A program made the translations under genes and the position numbers. The notes under the pieces are model-generated. The model had not been told where the DNA came from. It saw only the letters and a list, made by a program, of their open reading frames with translations, and did not search any database. 6,060 bases of DNA from an uncultured Lachnospiraceae bacterium (GTDB lineage Bacteria; Bacillota; Clostridia; Lachnospirales; Lachnospiraceae), in assembly GCA_934351765.1 (NCBI GenBank), contig CAKRJM010000129.1, positions 1 through 6,060 on the forward strand, in the 5' to 3' direction. Shown piece by piece: positions 1 through 4,679 of this stretch. Within the stretch, counting starts at the first letter, position 1. Each line of letters starts with the position of its first letter.

Positions 1-313
1 GGATATTGTCCACACCATTATTGGAGGCTGCATCAATCTCCACCACATTGACCGAATTTCCCGCCGCGATTGCCTTGCATGCCGCACACTCCCCGCAGGG
101 ATTTCCGTCCACCGGATGCTCACAGTTCACCGCCTTGGCCAGGATCTTTGCAATGGTGGTTTTTCCGGTTCCTCTCGTTCCGCAAAACAGATACGCATGA
201 CCGATCCTGCCCGTCCGGATCTGGTTTTTCAGCGTTGTGACGATATGATCCTGTCCCTTTACGTCCTCAAAGGTCGCCGGTCTCCATTTTCGATACAGTG
301 CAGTATATGCCAT
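1..313 (-). CDS. dnaX: DNA polymerase III subunit gamma/tau, N-terminal part (cut by window edge)
   Basis: DnaX is the ATPase motor of the clamp loader that places the beta clamp on DNA during replication. Only the first 104 codons lie in the window; the rest continues past base 1. The translation starts MAYTALYRKWRP, the usual DnaX opening. It has a Walker A motif GTRGTGKT at residues 45-52 and the four zinc-binding cysteines at 64, 73, 76 and 79 (PCGECAAC), the same positions as I recall for the E. coli protein. It then enters the conserved VEIDAASNNGVD segment at about 91-102. The ATG at 311-313 is supported by an AGGAAG ribosome binding site 8 nt upstream. It lies 177 nt downstream of pfkA on the same strand, separated by a terminator, so it probably has its own promoter; I could not identify a convincing one in 314-393. 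Confidence 0.96.
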   Translation of the reverse strand, partial: MAYTALYRKWRPATFEDVKGQDHIVTTLKNQIRTGRIGHAYLFCGTRGTGKTTIAKILAKAVNCEHPVDGNPCGECAACKAIAAGNSVNVVEIDAASNNGVDNI

Positions 314-393
314 TCTTCCATCTTCCTTTCCAGTCTGTCCGAAACGCGGGAATGGCGGAGCCTTTTGTTTCACAGGAACCACATCCCATTACG

Positions 394-418
394 CAAAAAG
401 AATGTGCCCAGGCACATT
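394..418 (-). terminator. Rho-independent terminator after pfkA
   Basis: Read on the minus strand, AATGTGCC TG GGCACATT (bases 418 to 401) is a perfect inverted repeat, realistically a 7-bp stem with a CTGG loop. It is followed directly by CTTTTTG (400 to 394). It lies about 70 nt past the pfkA stop codon and upstream of dnaX, so it should end pfkA transcripts or attenuate readthrough into dnaX. There is no comparable T-run on the plus-strand side. Confidence 0.8.
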
Positions 419-439
419 TCCGCTCCGCCGTAATTGATT

Positions 440-478
440 CCGGGGCAGTTTTCCGGATTATTCCGTCCGCCGCCCCGG
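440..478 (-). other. GC-rich nested hairpin in the pfkA 3' untranslated region
   Basis: Bases 440-446 (CCGGGGC) are perfectly complementary to 472-478 (GCCCCGG). The enclosed segment has a second small stem, CGGA/TCCG around a TTAT loop at 454-465. The structure starts 11 nt after the pfkA stop codon. On the minus strand no U-tract follows it, so it is not a classical terminator; protecting the mRNA 3' end is possible. On the plus strand it is followed by a T-rich stretch, but no plus-strand gene ends here. Confidence 0.45.
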
Positions 479-489
479 CATTCTTTTAT

Positions 490-1587
490 TTATTCAATCG
501 GTTCATCACCGAAGCTGATGCCTAACAGTCTTGCCTCTTCGATGATCGAAGCATTGGGATCTACGGTCTTCAGCTTTCCGGCAACCTCCTCCAGAGGCGT
601 CTTGGAAATCTCGCGGCTCTTTACCGCCACCATGTAACCGTATTCTTTCTTGCTGATCATCTTTGCTGCCTCCGCTCCCAGACGGGAGGAGAGCACACGG
701 TCATATGCACAGGGGCTTCCGCCTCGCTGCATGTGGCCGGGAACCGTCACACGAACTTCAAGGCCACAGGCCGCTTCGATCTGTGCACCGATCTCATAGG
801 AAACCGACGGGAATACTCTGCCATCCTTGGCTGCTTTTTCGCGTTTTTTCTTTAATTCCTTTTTCGTCAGCTGAGCGTCCTCTTTTGAGATTGCACCTTC
901 CGCCACTGCAATGATGGAAAACGCTTTTCCCGCCTTTTCCCGTTTTTTCAGTGCACCGATAATCGAATTGATGTCATAGGGGATCTCCGGAATCAGAATA
1001 ATATCTGCTCCGCCGGCCATGCCTGCGTTCAGTGTCAGCCAGCCCGCTCCGTGTCCCATGATCTCCACCATGAACACCCGGCTGTGAGAAGCTGCCGTTG
1101 TGTGGATGCAGTCGATGGCATTTGTGGCAATATTCACCGCGCTCTGGAAACCGAAGGTCATGTCCGTGCCCCAAAGATCGTTATCAATGGTCTTCGGAAG
1201 ACCGATCACATTGAGTCCCTCTTCGCGAAGCAGATTTGCCGTCTTCTGACTGCCGTTTCCGCCCAGCACCACTAGACATTCAAGGCGAAGCTTCTTATAC
1301 GTATGCTTCATGGCCTCAACCTTGTCCAGATCGTTCTCGTCATGAACCCGCATGAGCTTGAACGGCTGTCTGGAGGTTCCAAGAATCGTACCGCCCTCCG
1401 TCAGAATCCCGGAAAAATCCTCCGGCTGCATGATCCGGTAATTCATATAGATCAGACCCTTATAGCCATCCTCAAATCCAATGATCTCCACATCATCGTA
1501 CATTTCATAGAGCGCTTTCGCCACCCCGCGCATGGTTGCATTCAGGCTCTGACAGTCACCGCCGCTGGTCAGCATTCCTACTCGCAT
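490..1587 (-). CDS. pfkA: 6-phosphofructokinase (PfkA family)
   Basis: This cytoplasmic enzyme phosphorylates fructose 6-phosphate to fructose 1,6-bisphosphate, the committing step of glycolysis. With the ATG at 1585-1587 as start the protein has 365 residues; positions below count from the GTG at 1588-1590, one codon earlier. Visible motifs are the nucleotide-binding TSGGD (8-12), GTSRQPF (71-77), GGNGS (110-114), the catalytic PKTIDND (132-138, with the Asp of TID as general base), MGHGAGW (178-184) and the sugar-phosphate motif PGHMQRGGSP (284-293). Gly113 is the residue typical of ATP-using enzymes, whereas Lys133 occurs in pyrophosphate-dependent and some ATP-dependent lineages. ATP is therefore the likelier donor but is not certain. 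I prefer the ATG because relatives usually begin MRIG-LTSGGD; GGGAGG at 1599-1604 lies 11 nt from it and 8 nt from the GTG. The gene is transcribed divergently from ade and ends in its own terminator. Confidence 0.95.
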   Translation of the reverse strand: MRVGMLTSGGDCQSLNATMRGVAKALYEMYDDVEIIGFEDGYKGLIYMNYRIMQPEDFSGILTEGGTILGTSRQPFKLMRVHDENDLDKVEAMKHTYKKLRLECLVVLGGNGSQKTANLLREEGLNVIGLPKTIDNDLWGTDMTFGFQSAVNIATNAIDCIHTTAASHSRVFMVEIMGHGAGWLTLNAGMAGGADIILIPEIPYDINSIIGALKKREKAGKAFSIIAVAEGAISKEDAQLTKKELKKKREKAAKDGRVFPSVSYEIGAQIEAACGLEVRVTVPGHMQRGGSPCAYDRVLSSRLGAEAAKMISKKEYGYMVAVKSREISKTPLEEVAGKLKTVDPNASIIEEARLLGISFGDEPIE

Positions 1588-1645
1588 CACATAAACCGCC
1601 TCCCTTTATCTTATTTCTTATGATTTTCATGAAAGCTATGACCTT

Positions 1646-1675
1646 ATTATATAATAAAAACAGGGGAGGGGGCAA
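1646..1675 (-). promoter_or_regulatory. Predicted sigma-A promoter of pfkA
   Basis: Read on the minus strand, the -35 is TTGCCC (1675-1670, four of six consensus bases) and the -10 is a perfect TATAAT (1651-1646), with an 18-bp spacer. The predicted start near 1639 gives a leader of about 50 nt. The -10 sits inside a perfect 14-bp palindrome, TTATTATATAATAA (1644-1657), so a TATAAT also exists on the plus strand. That copy has no good -35 and reads toward ade, whose own promoter is better. Confidence 0.7.
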
Positions 1676-1677
1676 GA

Positions 1678-1691
1678 GGAAAGCGTTGAAT
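1678..1691. promoter_or_regulatory. Weak cre-like sequence between the divergent promoters
   Basis: GGAAAGCGTTGAAT matches the catabolite-responsive element consensus TGWAANCGNTNWCA at 11 of 14 positions, including the central CG; the mismatches are at both ends. It exactly fills the gap between the pfkA -35 (1670-1675) and the ade -35 (1692-1697). CcpA sites just upstream of a -35 can activate, and glycolytic genes are known CcpA targets in Firmicutes, so the location is plausible. The match is short and could be chance. Confidence 0.25.
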
Positions 1692-1720
1692 ATGACAAAT
1701 CCCTTTCTTCATGCTATAAT
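1692..1720 (+). promoter_or_regulatory. Predicted sigma-A promoter of the adenine deaminase gene
   Basis: The -35 is ATGACA (1692-1697, five of six consensus bases), followed by a 17-bp spacer and a perfect TATAAT (1715-1720). An extended -10 TG lies at 1712-1713. The predicted start near 1727 leaves a leader of only about 29 nt, too short for a purine riboswitch, so any control by purines would have to act at the promoter. Confidence 0.88.
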
Positions 1721-1755
1721 AGAGCCAGTTTATAACTTACTGAAGGAGGCTCTTT

Positions 1756-3549
1756 ATGATCAACACGTTTTGTAAAAAACCGCTCTGGGAGGTAAGCCGG
1801 ACGCTGTCAGCAGTGGCAGGCGGGGCAGTTCCCGCAGAGTTGGTCATCACCAATGCACGATTGGTCAATGTATGTACCCATGAGATCCAGGAAAATATTT
1901 CCGTTGCCGTTGCGGAAGGGCGAATTGCTATGGTTGGCGACTGCAGCCACTGCATCGGGCCGGACACCAGGGTGGTCGACGCCAAAGGACAGTACCTGGC
2001 TCCCGGTTTCCTGGACGGCCATATCCACGTGGAATCTTCGATGATGGGCGTCGGCGCATATGCCAAGGCAGTTATCCCTCACGGAACTGTCGGCATCTAC
2101 ATGGATCCCCACGAGATCTGCAACGTTTTAGGACTGGACGGCGTGAAATGTATGCTGGAGGACGCAAAGCGTACGCCTTTAAAGGCCATGCTGACAACCC
2201 CCTCCTGTGTTCCCGCGGTTCCCGGTTTTGAAGATACCGGTTCCTTCATCGGACCTGCCGAGGTTGCAGAGACCATGACCTGGAAGGAATGTGTCGGACT
2301 TGGTGAGATGATGAATTTCCCCGGCATTTTAAGCTCTTCGGAGCATGCTCACGGAATCACCGGCGAGACCCTGAAAGCCGGGAAGATCATCACCGGCCAT
2401 TATTCCATGCCGGAGACCGGAAAAGGCCTGAATGCCTACATTGCCTCCGGTGTTCGCTGCTGTCACGAGTCCACAAGAGCTGAGGATGCCCTGGAGAAAA
2501 TGCGGCTCGGCATGTACGCGATGCTGCGGGAAGGCTCTGCATGGCATGATTTAAAAGAAGTTGCAAAGAGCATTACGTGTCATGAGGTTGATACCCGGTT
2601 TGCAACGCTGATCTCCGATGATACCCATCCTCACACATTACAGGCTCAGGGGCATCTGGATCATATCATGCGCCGCGCTCTGGAAGAGGGCATCGATGCC
2701 ATCACCGCGATCCAGATGGTGACCATCAACTGTGCTCAGTGCTTCCAGATGGATCATGATTTCGGAAGCATTACTCCCGGAAAATGTGCTGACATGGTAC
2801 TCATCGGTGATCTCGACAAACTCAACGTGACCAGGGTATGGATCGACGGCGATCTTGTGGCAGAAAACGGCCAGATGACCATGGAATTTGCACCTTATTC
2901 TTATCCGGACTGGGCAACTCATTCCATGCATGTCGGTGAAACCATCACCGCCGACACCTTTAAGATCCCTGCCTCCGCCGATCAGGTGACTGTCCGTGCC
3001 ATCGAAGTCATTCCGGCAAAGGTTGGCTCCATCGAACGTCATGTAACACTCCAGGCAAAGAACGGCTATCTGGAATCCGATCCGTCTCAGGACGTTTTAA
3101 AGACTGTTGTGTTTGAACGTCATCATAAAACAGGAACGAAAGGCTTCGGCTTCGTAAAGGGCTTCGGTATCACCAACGGTGCCATGGCTTCCACGGTTGC
3201 CCATGATGCACATAACCTTCTTGTGATCGGTACCAATGATGCAGATATGGCTCTGGCTGCCAACACACTGATCCAGTGCGGCGGCGGTATGGTGGCCGTT
3301 CAGGACGGCAAGGTTCTCGGCGTTGTGCCGCTTCCCATCGCCGGCCTCATGAATGACAAGCCTCTGGAAGAAATGAGCCAGATGGTTGAGAATCTGGAAC
3401 AGGCCTGGGCAAAGATCGGCTGCACCATGCCGTCTCCGTTCATGACCATGGCGCTGATCGCGCTGGCCTGCCTGCCGGAGCTTCGTCTGACAAACCGCGG
3501 CCTGGTAGACTGTACCACCTTCCAGTTTGTACCGTTAGAAGTAGAATAA
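1756..3549 (+). CDS. ade: Adenine deaminase
   Basis: This 597-residue cytoplasmic enzyme of the amidohydrolase superfamily hydrolyses adenine to hypoxanthine and ammonia for purine salvage. Its length matches the AdeC family. The metal-binding HxH is H89-I90-H91 in PGFLDGHIHVESSMM. Further family blocks are MDPHEICNVLG (116-126), GLGEMMNFPG (181-190, E184), GHYS (214-217, H215), CCHEST (235-240, H237) and SDDTHP (287-292, with the likely catalytic Asp). The family-specific C-terminal domain contains HDAHNLLVIGTND (483-495), PLPIAGLM (525-532) and PELRLTNRGLVD (574-585), and is intact to the end. The start is clear: AAGGAGG at 1743-1749 lies 6 nt before the ATG. It is a single-gene transcript with a strong promoter, divergent from pfkA and convergent with the SRP RNA. 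GHYS stands where I would expect GHAP or GHCP in many relatives, so it may belong to a clostridial subgroup. Confidence 0.96.
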   Translation: MINTFCKKPLWEVSRTLSAVAGGAVPAELVITNARLVNVCTHEIQENISVAVAEGRIAMVGDCSHCIGPDTRVVDAKGQYLAPGFLDGHIHVESSMMGVGAYAKAVIPHGTVGIYMDPHEICNVLGLDGVKCMLEDAKRTPLKAMLTTPSCVPAVPGFEDTGSFIGPAEVAETMTWKECVGLGEMMNFPGILSSSEHAHGITGETLKAGKIITGHYSMPETGKGLNAYIASGVRCCHESTRAEDALEKMRLGMYAMLREGSAWHDLKEVAKSITCHEVDTRFATLISDDTHPHTLQAQGHLDHIMRRALEEGIDAITAIQMVTINCAQCFQMDHDFGSITPGKCADMVLIGDLDKLNVTRVWIDGDLVAENGQMTMEFAPYSYPDWATHSMHVGETITADTFKIPASADQVTVRAIEVIPAKVGSIERHVTLQAKNGYLESDPSQDVLKTVVFERHHKTGTKGFGFVKGFGITNGAMASTVAHDAHNLLVIGTNDADMALAANTLIQCGGGMVAVQDGKVLGVVPLPIAGLMNDKPLEEMSQMVENLEQAWAKIGCTMPSPFMTMALIALACLPELRLTNRGLVDCTTFQFVPLEVE

Positions 3550-3552
3550 CAG

Positions 3553-3651
3553 CGATAAATTTCCTTCGATAAGATTTCATTCGATAAAATTTCGTTCGAT
3601 AAAATTTCGTTCGATAAAATTTCATTCGATAAACAAATGCATTCTCGATAA
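3553..3651. repeat. Tandem 14-15 bp repeat array downstream of ade
   Basis: Starting 3 nt after the ade stop codon there are five head-to-tail units beginning CGATAA: 3553-3566 (14 bp), 3567-3581, 3582-3596, 3597-3611 and 3612-3626 (15 bp each). The third and fourth are identical (CGATAAAATTTCGTT); the others differ at one to a few positions. Two further CGATAA copies at 3627 and 3646 lie in diverged sequence. One inverted copy, TTATCG, follows at 3664-3669. There are no spacers, so it is not a CRISPR array. The function is unknown; slipped-strand expansion of an AT-rich 3' flank is the simplest origin. Confidence 0.9.
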
Positions 3652-3682
3652 CTTATCTGATTTTTATCGTCGCCAAGCATAC

Positions 3683-3724
3683 AAAAACCCCCGCAGGTTT
3701 CTTCTGCGGGGGGAATCTATTTTT
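3683..3724. terminator. Bidirectional rho-independent terminator between ade and the SRP RNA
   Basis: CCCCCGCAG (3688-3696) and CTGCGGGGG (3704-3712) form a 9-bp stem with a 7-nt loop. On the minus strand TTTTT (3687-3683) follows the stem directly, an excellent terminator for the SRP RNA precursor. On the plus strand the T-run TTTTT (3720-3724) lies 7 nt beyond the stem, so termination of ade should be weaker but still likely. Its position between two converging units fits a shared role. Confidence 0.88.
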
Positions 3725-3807
3725 GCTGCTCAAACGATTTTGGGATTTTTTTAATTTTTCTTCCGGAATTTAAATCATTCTCTTTTTTAGAATTTATCTA
3801 TATTTTA

Positions 3808-4076
3808 ATCCGCACATCCTGCGTCGAAAAACGCACCACAAACGTTACCTCTACAGCCTGCTCGGCCCAGGCTGCCTCGCGGCACACAGACGATCCTGCT
3901 TAGTGCTGCTCCATTCCTGGCCTGACACGGTTCACAGGGGTCTGTTGCGCAAGACCCAGACTTCAACGCCGCTTATAAAGGGCAGCTTCACAGTTTGTAA
4001 TCCTCGGCAGGATATCACCCCTGCTATAGCGGATTGCAGGTACAGGACACCGCTAACTCCCCGGCTGTGCGGAAAT
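3808..4076 (-). ncRNA. ffs: Signal recognition particle RNA, large Firmicutes type
   Basis: This RNA scaffolds Ffh for co-translational targeting of membrane and secreted proteins. On the minus strand the Alu domain is recognisable at 4061-4031 (GGGGAGTTAGCGG, CTGTACCTGCAATCCGCT). A 6-bp helix GGGTCT/AGACCC spans 3957-3938. The universally conserved Ffh-binding hairpin lies at 3928-3899: GTGTCAGG, a GGAA tetraloop at 3917-3914, then AGCAGCACTAAG. The 5' segment 4073-4066 pairs over 8 bp with 3809-3816, giving a closed RNA of about 265-270 nt, close to the 271 nt of the B. subtilis scRNA. A competing 5-bp pairing with 3832-3836 exists, so the 3' end is uncertain by about 25 nt. It has its own promoter just after tadA, and the transcript probably runs to the terminator at 3683-3712 before being trimmed. 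The sequence match is from memory of the family, not a covariance search. Confidence 0.93.
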
Positions 4077-4078
4077 TC

Positions 4079-4093
4079 TATGACAAAGTCATA
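4079..4093. repeat. Inverted repeat at the SRP RNA transcription start
   Basis: TATGAC AAA GTCATA is a perfect 6-bp inverted repeat with a 3-nt centre. It begins at about the first transcribed base of the SRP RNA precursor (predicted start near 4094). It could form a small 5' hairpin in the precursor, or act in DNA as an operator overlapping the initially transcribed region. The sequence alone does not decide. Confidence 0.6.
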
Positions 4094-4100
4094 CTTTATC

Positions 4101-4129
4101 AGTATAACCCAGCCATCGCCGTTTGTCAA
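4101..4129 (-). promoter_or_regulatory. Strong sigma-A promoter of the SRP RNA gene
   Basis: Read on the minus strand, a perfect -35 TTGACA (4129-4124), a 17-bp spacer and the -10 TATACT (4106-4101, five of six) are present. Transcription should start at about 4095-4094. The strength suits an abundant stable RNA. It lies between the tadA stop codon and the SRP RNA, and its -35 overlaps the last base of the duplicated tadA 3' end. Confidence 0.92.
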
Positions 4130-4191
4130 ACAGTTTTCTTACTGCTGTTTCTGCTGTATGACAACAGTTTTCCTACTGCTGTTTCTGCTGT
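4129..4191. repeat. Direct repeat: tandem duplication of the tadA 3' end
   Basis: Bases 4129-4157 and 4163-4191 are 29-bp copies with a single difference, separated by 5 bp (period 34 bp). The right copy encodes the tadA tail QQKQQ and the TAG stop. The left copy, now downstream of the gene, keeps the same CAG-CAG-AAA-CAG-CAG codons followed by TAA. The unit is itself rich in CTG/CAG triplets, which favours slippage. Confidence 0.92.
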
Positions 4192-4664
4192 TTTTCCAGC
4201 TTCACCTTTACGCGAAGTTCCTTAAAAAAATCCTTCAGCAGATTGGAACAGGTTTCTTCCATGACTCCGCGTGTTACTTTAACCTGATGGTTAAACTCCT
4301 TCATCTCCAGAAGATTTAAAATAGAGCCTCCGCACCCTGCTTTTGGGTTCATGCATCCGATCACCACCTCTGTGATCCGTGCCTGAACCAGTGCTCCGGC
4401 ACACATCTGGCAGGGTTCCAGTGTCACATACATGGTACAGCCCTCCAGCCGCCAGTCTCCCAGCTTTTTGCTTGCACGCCTGATCGCCTGCAGCTCCGCG
4501 TGAGCAAGAGTATTTTTATCCGTCTTTCTCCGGTTATACCCCCGCGCAATAATCGCTCCCTCATAGACAATCACACAGCCAATGGGAACTTCCCCAATAG
4601 CTGCCGCCTTTTTCGCCTGTCGGATTGCTTCCTTCATATAGTATTCCTGGTCATGCTCCGCCAT
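4173..4664 (-). CDS. tadA: tRNA-specific adenosine deaminase (A34 to inosine)
   Basis: TadA deaminates the wobble adenosine of tRNA-Arg(ACG) to inosine, which lets one tRNA read several arginine codons. The 163-residue protein has the complete zinc-dependent cytidine/deoxycytidylate deaminase signature: GEVPIGCV (24-31), HAE at 55-57 (His zinc ligand, Glu proton shuttle) and PCQMC at 84-88 (two Cys ligands). The TadA-typical PKAGCGGSILNLL follows at 107-119. The start has AGGAGA (4671-4676) 6 nt upstream. The C-terminus, KLEKQQKQQ, is a charged, repetitive tail encoded by a duplicated segment and is probably not conserved. The stop codon of the upstream gene is 15 nt away, which suggests co-transcription. 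Downstream on the same strand is the SRP RNA, the order seen in other Firmicutes. Free nucleoside or guanine deaminase activity is unlikely given the TadA-specific blocks. Confidence 0.96.
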   Translation of the reverse strand: MAEHDQEYYMKEAIRQAKKAAAIGEVPIGCVIVYEGAIIARGYNRRKTDKNTLAHAELQAIRRASKKLGDWRLEGCTMYVTLEPCQMCAGALVQARITEVVIGCMNPKAGCGGSILNLLEMKEFNHQVKVTRGVMEETCSNLLKDFFKELRVKVKLEKQQKQQ

Positions 4665-4679
4665 CCCTGTTCTCCTGTA

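Noticed and set aside
314..489. Small SRP RNA in front of dnaX, where some Firmicutes carry it
   Set aside because: The region lacks the conserved CAGG-GGAA-AGCAG hairpin, and the true SRP RNA is at about 3808-4076.
1721..1755. Purine riboswitch upstream of ade
   Set aside because: The predicted leader is only about 29 nt, far too short for a purine aptamer of roughly 70 nt.
3553..3651. CRISPR array
   Set aside because: Units are 14-15 bp and directly abut each other with no spacers, and no cas genes are nearby.
3300..3680. Minus-strand reading frame of 126 codons containing repeated LSNEI units
   Set aside because: It is the 15-bp array read in a frame that stays open because the unit is a multiple of three. 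It then runs antisense through the end of ade, starts right beside a terminator and lacks a proper ribosome binding site.
3903..4319. Reading frames on both strands over the SRP RNA (3903-4319 plus, 3932-4129 minus)
   Set aside because: The region is explained by the SRP RNA and its promoter; the frames have no recognisable motif or ribosome binding site.
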